Below are positions 1 through 5,582 of a stretch of DNA of 37,444 nt, piece by piece; position 1 is the first letter of the stretch; each line of letters begins with the position of its first letter. This DNA is from a virus. A program made the translations under genes and the position numbers. The stretch covers positions 1 to 37,444 of the IMG/VR virus record IMGVR_UViG_3300022821_000059; one strand, given 5' to 3'. Below the pieces are notes generated by a model. That model was not told the DNA's origin. It saw nothing but the letters and a program-made list of their open reading frames with translations, and did not search any database.

Positions 1-143
1 GGGAGGGGGGGGGTATCACCGGGTATTCACTTGCATTTATCCTCACCCATAGGCAATGCGTGGCAAATGGAGGCAATACCGTACTGGTACTGGGGAGTGT
101 GGCAGAACGCTACAAATGCAGGGCAATGTGGTGCAATTGAGGG
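1..143. other. Left-end noncoding stretch with GGCAAT repeats
   Basis: No gene is visible here. It begins with a run of G (1-13, one A inside), which may be a contig end or sequencing artefact. GGCAAT occurs at 52-57, 72-77 and 122-127, with related GGCAAA at 62-67 and TGCAAT near 132. It lies downstream of the last leftward gene, so it could be a 3' untranslated region, a genome terminus or spaced protein-binding repeats; nothing decides between these. Confidence 0.35.
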
Positions 144-344
144 CTAATTGGCGGCGTGCGCACCTATCCTTGTTGGCATGGTGTCGGCCAGGTTGAGCGC
201 TGCTCTTGCCTCTCCGTCCTTGCGCTCACCTTCGCGCTCAAACACATCCTGCTCGTAGCTGGTCCGGCACTGTCTGCAACGCTCCCAGTTCGGGTGGCTG
301 CAGATCAGGAGTCTGTGTAGTCGCTTCTCGCTGTCGCTGCTCAT
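144..344 (-). CDS. Hypothetical 66-aa protein with CxxC
   Basis: The last leftward gene of the window. Its ATG overlaps the stop of the upstream gene (ATGA), so it is probably translated by coupling. The protein is charged and has one CxxC pair near residue 23 (CRQC) plus another Cys nearby (LICSH), which could bind a metal. I recognise no family. Its place at the end of a run of small nuclease-type genes suggests an accessory role in DNA metabolism, but that is only context. Confidence 0.6.
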   Translation of the reverse strand: MSSDSEKRLHRLLICSHPNWERCRQCRTSYEQDVFEREGERKDGEARAALNLADTMPTRIGAHAAN

Positions 345-631
345 CGCAATATCCCCTCTCGCGGCATGATGCCAAGCTCTCGGACCTCCCCCGTCTCTGG
401 ATCAATCTCGCACCTTGCAGGGTCTGTCCTCTCCGCTGGATCAACCCTCTTGAGCCCACCATCCTCATCCATGATCACCGAGCATCTGCCGAACATCAGC
501 AAGTCAGTGTAGAGCTGCTTGAGCAGTGGATCTGCACGCCTCAGCGCCTCATCCCTGCATGACTCAGGGAGACTACTCATTATCTCTCGGGTCATGTTCT
601 CCAGCCTCTTGGCCCGGTCTCGGTAGCTCAT
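341..631 (-). CDS. Hypothetical 96-aa protein
   Basis: The chosen start (MSYRDRAKR) overlaps the stop of the 37-aa membrane protein gene upstream (ATGA); the open frame extends further upstream but runs over that gene. The N-terminal half is helical and charged; the C-terminal half is acidic with a DPETGEVREL stretch typical of short phage proteins of unknown role. There is no recognisable domain. It belongs to the leftmost operon with the nuclease-like genes. Confidence 0.6.
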   Translation of the reverse strand: MSYRDRAKRLENMTREIMSSLPESCRDEALRRADPLLKQLYTDLLMFGRCSVIMDEDGGLKRVDPAERTDPARCEIDPETGEVRELGIMPREGILR

Positions 632-741
632 CGCTTGAACATCTTCTTCAGCGCCCAGACCGTTGCGCCCATGCAAATAACAGCGAGGCTCCCAAGGCAC
701 GCGAACATGATGAACTTGAATACGGCTATTTCCCATTCCAT
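628..741 (-). CDS. Small single-pass membrane protein (37 aa)
   Basis: Encodes MEWEIAVFKF followed by a hydrophobic stretch (about residues 8-30, IMFACLGSLAVICMGATVWAL) and a basic tail KKMFKR, the pattern of a one-segment inner-membrane protein with a cytoplasmic positive end. A good ribosome site (GGAGG, about 8 nt upstream) precedes the ATG. Its stop overlaps the next start (ATGA) and its start lies just after the upstream gene's stop, so it fits the operon exactly. Function unknown; it could be a holin-like or superinfection-exclusion peptide, but nothing proves either. Confidence 0.6.
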   Translation of the reverse strand: MEWEIAVFKFIMFACLGSLAVICMGATVWALKKMFKR

Positions 742-744
742 CGC

Positions 745-1173
745 TCAGTCCTCCAGCACAATCACCCCAGGAGCCTCGATCCTCTCCTGCCGCGGTCTGC
801 GAGCCTCGGCGGCACTCTGCATGCGCTTGCGCAGCTCGGCCCGGCTCAGTATGTCGTGATGCTCCTTGCACAGCCAGCGCACCTTGAGCTCCTGGCCACG
901 CTCATAGCTGTAATGGTGAGCCTCTGTGGGCATGCAGCCGCACTTGGAGCCTCCCTTTGGTGTCCAGTTGCACGGCAGCTGGCGCAGCTCGCCGCGCTTG
1001 ACGGCCTGGCCGACCATCTTGCGGGCGCGCACCTTGACGGGGTCGGAGTGGTTTCTGGCCTTCAGGGCCTTGAAAATGGCGTCTTGGCGGTCTTGTTCAC
1101 GCTTTCGGGATGCTTCGCGGCGTGCTTCAACCCAGGGGTTTAGCGGCGTGGTCGTGTCGTCCCATTCGCTCAT
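745..1173 (-). CDS. HNH-like / zinc-finger endonuclease protein
   Basis: 142 aa from the ATG that overlaps the stop of the VRR-NUC gene (ATGA). The N-terminal 60 residues are charged and helical. The C-terminal half carries a metal-binding pattern: C68, C78, C80, H86-H87 (EAHHYSY), then WLC102 and H105-H106 (KEHHDIL). This Cys/His layout, with a histidine pair before an aromatic residue and a WLCxxHH block, is seen in small phage HNH-type or zinc-finger proteins that nick or bind DNA. Nuclease activity is inferred from the pattern. It sits directly after another nuclease gene. Confidence 0.6.
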   Translation of the reverse strand: MSEWDDTTTPLNPWVEARREASRKREQDRQDAIFKALKARNHSDPVKVRARKMVGQAVKRGELRQLPCNWTPKGGSKCGCMPTEAHHYSYERGQELKVRWLCKEHHDILSRAELRKRMQSAAEARRPRQERIEAPGVIVLED

Positions 1174-1466
1174 TTGATATCGAACCCCACGGCGCGCAGG
1201 GCCTCCTTGGTGTTCTTGACCACCGCCACGGGGCGGCCGCGCCAGGCTGGAATCCACTTCTTCTGTGCTGGCGTAAGCTGGCGCGCTGATGGCACCTTGC
1301 GCCCGTCCTTGACCTCCAGCAGGTAGGTGTGCCCGCGCAGGCCCACCAGCAGGTCAGGCACGCCACCGCCAACCGCGGCGAGGCTGTCAACTGAGCAGCC
1401 GGCGGCGCCCAGGGCCGCGACGATCTCTTTCTGGTTGTCGTCTATTTTTGTGCTGCGGTAGGACAT
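1170..1466 (-). CDS. VRR-NUC (PD-(D/E)XK) endonuclease
   Basis: A 98-aa protein with the compact PD-(D/E)XK core of VRR-NUC nucleases: GVPDLLVG with D38, then LLEVKDG with E51 and K53, followed by a conserved LTPAQKKW segment and a C-terminal strand (PVAVVKN). These residues bind the catalytic metal and cut DNA phosphodiester bonds. Stand-alone VRR-NUC proteins of this size are common in phages, where branched-DNA cleavage during replication or packaging is the usual suggestion. The start follows the previous stop directly (TAGATG) and the end overlaps the HNH-like gene. Confidence 0.8.
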   Translation of the reverse strand: MSYRSTKIDDNQKEIVAALGAAGCSVDSLAAVGGGVPDLLVGLRGHTYLLEVKDGRKVPSARQLTPAQKKWIPAWRGRPVAVVKNTKEALRAVGFDIK

Positions 1467-1628
1467 CTACTCCGACAGCTCCGCAACGGCAGCCACCACC
1501 CTTGGATCTTCGGGGTCAACGCCATGAGGAAGGCCGACAATTGGAACCAGGCGCCAGAATGCGGACTTGTTCCAGTCGGGGCGGTCCTGCTCGAACATCT
1601 CCAGCCATTCCTCTGTCAGTTCATCCAT
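1467..1628 (-). CDS. Hypothetical acidic 53-aa protein
   Basis: Short frame starting MDELTEEWLEMFEQD and ending at a TAG that abuts the VRR-NUC start. It has the acidic, tryptophan-containing composition of a genuine small phage protein (two WN/FWR motifs) and good codon use, unlike the other frames here. Its ATG overlaps the stop of the 26-codon frame upstream (TAATG), so translation may be coupled; no separate ribosome site is clear. No family recognised. Confidence 0.5.
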   Translation of the reverse strand: MDELTEEWLEMFEQDRPDWNKSAFWRLVPIVGLPHGVDPEDPRVVAAVAELSE

Positions 1629-1708
1629 TATGATATTTTCAGGCACAGGGCCACGCCGTAGCAGATTTCCTTCTCCATCTTCGCGGTGTGAAGGGGGGAA
1701 CGGCCCAT
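1628..1708 (-). CDS. Possible 26-aa leader-like peptide
   Basis: A very short frame (MGRSPLHTAK to LCLKIS) linked by TGATG to the RHH gene upstream and by TAATG to the 53-aa gene downstream. It bridges the gap between them exactly, which is why it is listed. An inner ATG (MEKEICYG) is also available. It could simply be a coupling peptide that carries ribosomes across the junction. Evidence is positional only. Confidence 0.25.
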   Translation of the reverse strand: MGRSPLHTAKMEKEICYGVALCLKIS

Positions 1709-1932
1709 CAGGAGGCGCTCTCGTCGTCCGCCTTGATGCACACCTTGTCGATTCCCAGGCGCACCACGTCGGCCCTGCCCTTGAAGCCCAGGCGGGCCTT
1801 GGCGTTCTCCAGGCGGCGCTTGGTGCCCTCCCTTACCTGGATCGGCTCGAGGCGCTCTTTGAGCTTCTTCTCCCGCTTCTTGCGCTTCTTGGGCGGTGGG
1901 GCGGTGGCGTCTGCTTTGTTCGCTTCAGTCAT
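1708..1932 (-). CDS. Ribbon-helix-helix repressor-like protein
   Basis: 74 aa. The first 28 residues are a basic, Lys/Arg-rich tail (PPPKKRKKREKK). Residues 29-65 fit a ribbon-helix-helix fold: a short strand (PIQVRE), helix (TKRRLENAKARLG), turn, and second helix (RADVVRLGIDKV). RHH proteins bind DNA as dimers on short repeated half-sites and usually repress. The gene faces a region holding four copies of a 7-bp motif, one covering its own start, so autoregulation is likely. A -10 box lies only 5-6 nt upstream of the ATG and no ribosome site is visible, so the transcript may be leaderless. Confidence 0.65.
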   Translation of the reverse strand: MTEANKADATAPPPKKRKKREKKLKERLEPIQVREGTKRRLENAKARLGFKGRADVVRLGIDKVCIKADDESAS

Positions 1933-2016
1933 GTCTACTTATAATGCAGACGGACATGAGGTTGTCAACGGTAAATGGACATGAGTTTTGCTGTTGACAA
2001 GATTTATAGTCATGTC
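1929..2016. promoter_or_regulatory. Operator array: four TCATGTC/GACATGA copies
   Basis: The heptamer TCATGTC occurs at 1929-1935 and 2010-2016, and its reverse complement GACATGA at 1953-1959 and 1978-1984, with start-to-start spacings of 24, 25 and 32 bp. An additional inverted pair, TTGTCAAC (1962-1969) and GTTGACAA (1993-2000), provides -35 boxes in both directions. A fifth copy lies in the promoter at 4817-4823. The most likely binder is the adjacent RHH protein. Seen in sequence; binding is inferred. Confidence 0.6.
1938..1968 (-). promoter_or_regulatory. Leftward sigma70-type promoter of the RHH gene
   Basis: Read on the minus strand, a perfect -35 TTGACA (+ strand 1963-1968) is followed after 18 nt by TTATAA (1939-1944), or after 19 nt by TATAAG. 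Transcription would start near 1932, at the A of the RHH start codon. A motif copy (1953-1959) lies inside the spacer and another (1929-1935) covers the start, ideal positions for repression. Confidence 0.55.
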
Positions 2017-2024
2017 AGCTTATT
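1994..2024 (+). promoter_or_regulatory. Possible rightward promoter for the 88-aa gene
   Basis: TTGACA (1994-1999) is a perfect -35 on the plus strand. Ten bases later comes TCATGTC (2010-2016), the same geometry as the minus-strand promoter at 4811-4839 (TTGACC, 10 nt, TCATGTC). The expected -10 (about 2017-2024, AGCTTATT) is weak, and TATAGT (2005-2010) is a competing -10 without a good -35. If active, it would be controlled by the same operator. Confidence 0.35.
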
Positions 2025-2045
2025 GGTAACTATTGGAGGTGAAGG

Positions 2046-2312
2046 ATGGAAGGACTCGGCACATTAAAGGTTTTCAGACCACTTATCCTTGTAACTCAAA
2101 CCAGAGCTGGGCTTGCAACTGCACATGGAGGGGAAGCCTATCCGGTAGGATCCAGCGATGTTCCTGACATTTACAAGTACGTCCACAGATCGTCAGTTCG
2201 CTGCTCGGAGGGAATACTGCACTTCAACCAGCAAGATGAATGCCGAATATCCATCTACGGAATCGCTCCCGGCCAATGGACATCGTTTAAGTTCTATTCG
2301 TCTGGCGAGTAG
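2046..2312 (+). CDS. Only rightward gene; hypothetical 88-aa protein
   Basis: Starts after a strong ribosome site (GGAGGTGA a few nt before the ATG) and fills the gap between the operator region and the 3' end of the endolysin gene, overlapping that gene tail-to-tail by 26 bp. It is visibly less GC-rich than its neighbours. The protein has an N-terminal hydrophobic stretch (LKVFRPLILV), then mixed beta-type sequence with aromatic residues near the end (YGIAPGQWTSFKFYSS). No family recognised. Its position opposite a repressor-like gene invites comparison with a Cro or antirepressor slot, but it shows no clear DNA-binding fold. Confidence 0.55.
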   Translation: MEGLGTLKVFRPLILVTQTRAGLATAHGGEAYPVGSSDVPDIYKYVHRSSVRCSEGILHFNQQDECRISIYGIAPGQWTSFKFYSSGE

Positions 2313-2817
2313 GCGTCCACAGTTCCAGCCCCGTCCCCTCCATCCAGCTATCCTTGAACCCAGGCCCCGGGTCGTGGCGCGTGTCGCTTACGATGCTGTG
2401 ACGCGTCCAGAAGCGCAGGCCGGGCTTGACCGCGCACCATGTCCAGATGAGCCGCCGGAAGGCCTCATGCTGCCCTGCGTCCCGCGGGTCCTGGTCGTAG
2501 GGCCCCGGCAAGGCCAGGCCATACCAACAGTTCCAGGCGCCGGCGTGGCTTGCCCTGTGGGTCAGGGGCACGGTGAGGACGAAGTCCTGATGCCGCTTGC
2601 TCCATGCGGCGTGGTAGCTCACCCTGCGGTCGTCCCCCTCGTTGGTGGTGTAGTCGGCCACGCCTTCGTTTCGGTGGCCGCTGTGGATGATCAGCCCCTC
2701 GGGTTCGCTGTCCAGCTCGCGCAGGGCCCCCTCGAGGTACTCGTCGTCCTGCCAGATGGTGAACCCGGGCAGCCATGGGGAATCGATGCCAGCGGGGAGC
2801 CAGGCGTCACCCGTCAT
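2287..2817 (-). CDS. Endolysin, N-acetylmuramoyl-L-alanine amidase
   Basis: 176 aa, the size of a single-domain phage endolysin. It fits the Amidase_2 family (zinc amidases cutting between N-acetylmuramic acid and L-alanine): first zinc histidine in GLIIHSGH (H45), VSYHAAWS (H69), the HRASHAGAWN block (H91), and the C-terminal zinc pair in TRHSIVSDTRHDPGPGF (H140, D149). No signal peptide or cell-wall binding domain is visible, so it probably needs the holin to reach the wall. It begins directly after the holin stop (TAGATG), forming a lysis cassette. Confidence 0.82.
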   Translation of the reverse strand: MTGDAWLPAGIDSPWLPGFTIWQDDEYLEGALRELDSEPEGLIIHSGHRNEGVADYTTNEGDDRRVSYHAAWSKRHQDFVLTVPLTHRASHAGAWNCWYGLALPGPYDQDPRDAGQHEAFRRLIWTWCAVKPGLRFWTRHSIVSDTRHDPGPGFKDSWMEGTGLELWTPTRQTNRT

Positions 2818-3444
2818 CTACTGCACCGGGGGCGAGTCCACCACCTTGACCCCACCCTTGGCCGTGGTGGGGCACTTGAACCCGATGCACTTGACTGCGG
2901 GCTGTCCAGTGAGGTCAACCGGCTTGGCGCCCACGGACAGCGCCATGACCAGCACAGGACCGAGTCCCGGCACCTCCAGCGGCGCCGCCGTGGCGAACGT
3001 GCCAGCCAGTCCCACCCCGATGCCGTAGCCCGGGCCCACCTTCTCCTTGATGATGGAGTCCGCCTTGTAGCAGCGGGCCAGGTGCTCCGCGCCCGCGCTC
3101 ATCTCCTCCATTTTCTTGCAGGTGTAGGGGGTCGCCTTTCCCGCAGCGTCCACCAGGATGCCGCCGGCCTTGATGATGTCATCCCAGGGCATGGCCTTGA
3201 GGAATGCGCAGCCTCCCACGCCCAGGGAGAGCACCAGCAGCAGGGGCAGCAGCGGCGAGGAGGCCTTGACCTTGCCCCGGCTGTGCGTGTAGCCCATCGC
3301 GCCGAGGATCACCAGCACAGCGCCCACCAGCTGCCCGGACCAGTGGGCGATGGGGATGGCGCCGGTGGCCATCAGGCCGCCGAGGACCTGGGCCGCCAGG
3401 GATAACCAGAATTCAGTTGTTTTGATGCCTGATTTGATCGCCAT
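2818..3444 (-). CDS. Holin with fused lipoprotein-like C-terminal part
   Basis: 208 aa from the second of two adjacent ATGs, which is better spaced from AGGAG. The first 60 residues resemble small phage holins that begin with KTTEFWLSLAAQVLG: two membrane segments (about 12-31 and 38-55) and a SRGKVK turn. Then comes a third hydrophobic run (LLPLLLVLSLG) ending in a lipobox-like GVGGC (Cys at about 79), and a 130-residue domain with further Cys residues (YTCKK, ARCYK, KCIGFKC). An internal ATG (residue 50, MGYTHSRGK) would create a separate lipoprotein with a proper signal peptide. The C-terminal part could act as an outer-membrane spanin-like component; unproven. Confidence 0.65.
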   Translation of the reverse strand: MAIKSGIKTTEFWLSLAAQVLGGLMATGAIPIAHWSGQLVGAVLVILGAMGYTHSRGKVKASSPLLPLLLVLSLGVGGCAFLKAMPWDDIIKAGGILVDAAGKATPYTCKKMEEMSAGAEHLARCYKADSIIKEKVGPGYGIGVGLAGTFATAAPLEVPGLGPVLVMALSVGAKPVDLTGQPAVKCIGFKCPTTAKGGVKVVDSPPVQ

Positions 3445-3453
3445 CATGTCTCC

Positions 3454-3708
3454 TCACAGGTTCGCCAGCAGGTTGAGAAGGCGCGCAGGCAGCATGCCGC
3501 AGGCAGCATGCCACCCCCGGGCGTCGCTGTACAGCGGGAATCCGGCCTCCTGCAGGGCCACGATGTCACGGTAGGCCGTTCGCTGACAGCACCCCGAGAT
3601 CCGGGCCCACTCCGATGCGCGCACAGGCTGACGGCTGGCGCGGTAGAACATCAGCACCAGCTTGAGCAGGCGCAGGCTGCCCTTGATGGACTCCTTGTTG
3701 GCCTTCAT
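3454..3708 (-). CDS. Small helix-turn-helix regulator
   Basis: 84 aa. The start MKANKESIKG has a strong GGAGGAG site and overlaps the stop of the upstream gene (ATGA). Residues about 12-70 form a winged-helix/HTH_11-type unit: hydrophobic helix LLKLVLMFY, RASEWARISG, recognition-type segment CCQRTAYRDIVALQEAGFPL, then a short wing with GW. Such domains begin DeoR/WYL-type regulators; here only the DNA-binding part exists. It lies between recombination and lysis genes and could control the switch between them; no target site is identified. Confidence 0.65.
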   Translation of the reverse strand: MKANKESIKGSLRLLKLVLMFYRASRQPVRASEWARISGCCQRTAYRDIVALQEAGFPLYSDARGWHAACGMLPARLLNLLANL

Positions 3709-3893
3709 CTGCTCTCCTCCGGGGCCCGCTCCCGCGTGGTGCACAGAATCACGGACCCCTTGCCGAAGTGCCTCTCACGCCAAGCGGCAGCAGCGGCCAT
3801 GCTGGCATCCGTGCCGGCGTCCTTCTCCTCGCGGGTCAGGTGGCGGCGCGTGGGGTCGTGCGGCTCCAGGGGCTTGTGCTTGTAGGGCGCCAT
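3705..3893 (-). CDS. Hypothetical 62-aa protein
   Basis: Basic, His/Arg-rich N-terminus (MAPYKHKPLEPHDPTRRHL) followed by an Ala-rich helix and HFGKGSVILC. It is linked to both neighbours by overlaps: TGATG with the Rad52-family gene upstream, ATGA with the HTH gene downstream. No family recognised; the operon position suggests an early accessory protein. Confidence 0.55.
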   Translation of the reverse strand: MAPYKHKPLEPHDPTRRHLTREEKDAGTDASMAAAAAWRERHFGKGSVILCTTRERAPEESR

Positions 3894-4642
3894 CAGTGCA
3901 GGTCCGCTTCGGCGTTCAGCTTCTCCAGCTTCTCGATGATGCTGATCGCCGTGGCTTTATTCATGCCCGCCCGGATCTTGTCGCGGGTGTAGTCCTCCGA
4001 CTCCTCCGTCAAGAGGTCCAGCTTCAGCAGGTCCTTGATGGTCTTGATCTGCTTGGCCGTGGCGGCGTTGGCCTGGGCCTGCTCGAGCTCGGCGGCGCCG
4101 TGGTCCTGGTCGTCATCATCCGGGGGAGGCTGCGCGGCCTTCTCCTCGGGCTTGGCGCCGGCGAGCAGGGCCCACTTGGGCAGGGCAGGAGGATCCCACT
4201 TGAAGTACTTCCCGTCTTTCCCCTTGGTCTTGCCCTTCAGCTTGCCGTTGTCGTGGATGTTGGCCCACCCGCCCTTCAGATTGTACAGGTAGCGCCCGAT
4301 CCCCCACTTCACCGCGGCGCGCTTGAATGCCGCGCTGTAGCCACCCTTGACCGCCTCCACGTCCGTATTGTCGGCGCCGTCGTACTTCCAGACCCACTCG
4401 CCGTCAATCTGGACTCCGATCCCGCACATGACACCGCCGGCCGGGCCGGGCATGTAGGTGTCTGTCCAGCGCGCTGCGCCCACCACCTCGTCCAGGCGGT
4501 CCATGATGGCGCGGGAGGTCACGTAGGCCAGCACCAGCGCCCAGGGCTTTCCGTTCTTGATGTCCGCCGTCTTCACCCGCCAGGTGATGTCCTCCGCCTT
4601 AAGCGGTGCGGCCAGGGCTTCAAAGTCGATTTCATTTGGCAT
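3893..4642 (-). CDS. Rad52/22-family single-strand annealing protein
   Basis: 249 aa after an excellent ribosome site (AAGGAGG). Residues about 10-120 match the Rad52/Rad22/Sak annealing fold: ITWRVK near the N-terminus, YVTSRAIMDRLDEVVGAARW, the central WVWKYDGADN strand, then GGYSAAFKRAAVKWGIGRYLY, the typical KRAAVxxGIGRYLY helix. A Pro/Asp-rich linker (PPPDDDDQDH) leads to a helical C-terminal tail, probably for partner contact. Phage proteins of this group anneal complementary single strands in recombination and concatemer formation. It is led by the promoter at 4811-4839, which holds a copy of the heptamer operator. Confidence 0.78.
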   Translation of the reverse strand: MPNEIDFEALAAPLKAEDITWRVKTADIKNGKPWALVLAYVTSRAIMDRLDEVVGAARWTDTYMPGPAGGVMCGIGVQIDGEWVWKYDGADNTDVEAVKGGYSAAFKRAAVKWGIGRYLYNLKGGWANIHDNGKLKGKTKGKDGKYFKWDPPALPKWALLAGAKPEEKAAQPPPDDDDQDHGAAELEQAQANAATAKQIKTIKDLLKLDLLTEESEDYTRDKIRAGMNKATAISIIEKLEKLNAEADLH

Positions 4643-4783
4643 CTGGTGCCTCCTTGATAGTCAGGTTTGAAATAGGGGAAATTCCGCAGGCGCTGAGGAA
4701 GCTGGCGGCCTGGGCCTCGCTGACGTCCACGCTGGCCAGGCCCCCGCGGCCCACCACCACCCGATCTCAGTCCTTCTTTTCAT
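4632..4783 (-). pseudogene. Small gene with apparent 1-nt frameshift
   Basis: The ATG at 4783 has a strong ribosome site (GGAGGGTCACC), but its frame quickly becomes Trp/Pro/Arg-rich nonsense. The neighbouring frame, from GTG codons at 4760, reads VVVGRGGLASVDVSEAQAA and ends SNLTIKEAPDAK at 4632, overlapping the Rad52 start by 11 nt, and looks like a real protein. One extra base near the GGG at 4760-4763 would join them as MKRRTEIR-VVVGRGG, about 50 aa. Either the gene is broken, the sequence has an error, or translation starts at GTG (42 aa; AAGGA lies about 10 nt upstream). Confidence 0.45.
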
Positions 4784-4808
4784 GGTGACCCTCCGTCCTT
4801 GCTGATAG

Positions 4809-4839
4809 TCTATATTGACATGACTTTAATACGGGTCAA
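4809..4839 (-). promoter_or_regulatory. Leftward early promoter with operator in spacer
   Basis: On the minus strand: TTGACC (4834-4839), 17 nt, AATATA (4811-4816); a 19-nt spacing gives TATAGA. The spacer contains TCATGTC on the minus strand (GACATGA at 4817-4823), the same motif as in the RHH control region, directly against the -10. It would transcribe the small gene at 4632-4783, Rad52, the HTH gene and the lysis genes. Confidence 0.5.
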
Positions 4840-4841
4840 TA

Positions 4842-4873
4842 GCAGATGTTGCCGATCTGCAATTTTATTTTAA
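4842..4873 (+). terminator. Possible rightward terminator
   Basis: GCAGAT (4842-4847) pairs with ATCTGC (4855-4860) across a 7-nt loop, followed on the plus strand by AATTTTATTTTA. The stem is short. It would stop antisense rightward transcripts or be a structure between two leftward units; no rightward gene ends nearby. Confidence 0.25.
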
Positions 4874-4913
4874 TGCGCGGGAGGAGCCGCGAGAGGAGGG
4901 GGTGCAGCTGGAG

Positions 4914-5315
4914 CTACTGGCCGACCTGGCCGGTGCCGGGGAGCTCCTCCTTGATCTTGGTGAGCAGCTTCGAGACGGTCTCCTCCTTCACCTTGAGCAG
5001 GGAGGAGAGGGTCGGCAAGCTGAGGTCCGCCTTGGCCTTTGGGTCTTTCTCCTCCGCCGCGGCGAGCTCCAGGGAGGCCATGATGCCCCGCAGCTCCGCC
5101 TTTAGCTGGTCGCAGGTGCGCCGGGAGGGAGCCTTCTTCTCAACGAAGGAGACCTCCTTGCCGAAGAAGTCAGATACCGACTTGAGGATCTCCGCCTCGG
5201 TGGCATACCCTCCGTTGAGCTCCAACATCATGCCCAAGGTGGGGTGCGACCACTTCTCAATCTTGCACAGGCTATTGCTGGTGAACTGCATATCCTTGGT
5301 TTTAGCGTCAGACAT
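4914..5315 (-). CDS. Hypothetical 133-aa protein
   Basis: Good ribosome site (GGAGGGTCACC before ATG, the same leader as at 4783). The N-terminal half is mixed (WSHPTLGMMLELNGGYATEAEIL), the C-terminal half is Lys/Glu/Leu-rich and likely a helical coiled coil (LKVKEETVSKLLTKIKEEL). No family recognised. Located just before the recombination genes. Confidence 0.6.
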   Translation of the reverse strand: MSDAKTKDMQFTSNSLCKIEKWSHPTLGMMLELNGGYATEAEILKSVSDFFGKEVSFVEKKAPSRRTCDQLKAELRGIMASLELAAAEEKDPKAKADLSLPTLSSLLKVKEETVSKLLTKIKEELPGTGQVGQ

Positions 5316-5369
5316 GGTGACCCTCCGGTCTGTTGGTCAGTGGTTGATAATGCGCCGCGTGGCGCGGGT

Positions 5370-5582
5370 TTATCGGTTCAATATCTTGTCGATCTTCTTC
5401 AGGCGCTTGGAGCACTCATCCCTCCGCTGGCGAAGGATCAAGATGTGCTCCTTGCAGCACCTGTGCAGGTTCACCAGGTGGGCCCTCTCCTCCACCAGGG
5501 CGGCCTTGACTTCCACGGGGCTCGGCTTCTTTCCGGCGTGCCTGGCGGCCAGCTCGTCCACGCTGCGGGGCGGGCGGGTCAC
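5370..5582 (-). CDS. Hypothetical helical 70-aa protein
   Basis: I start it at GTG 5582, whose TG is shared with the TGA ending the DUF5131-like gene (GTGA overlap). The protein (VTRPPRSVDELAARH, ending KRLKKIDKILNR) is basic and strongly helical with a CC pair (HRCCKEH). The same frame is open upstream to 6050, but that upstream part is not homogeneous and belongs to another gene that changes frame. No family recognised. Confidence 0.5.
   Translation of the reverse strand: MTRPPRSVDELAARHAGKKPSPVEVKAALVEERAHLVNLHRCCKEHILILRQRRDECSKRLKKIDKILNR

Noticed and set aside
2158-3405. 415-codon plus-strand frame over the lysis genes
   Set aside because: Overlaps the amidase and holin in antisense and has the His/Arg/Gly/Pro-rich make-up of a mirror frame.
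3440-3450. TCATGTC match near the holin start as an operator
   Set aside because: It is formed by the start codon and leader, with no promoter boxes at suitable spacing.
5351-5365. GCGCC/GGCGC hairpin between small genes as terminator
   Set aside because: Short stem with no T tract on either strand.
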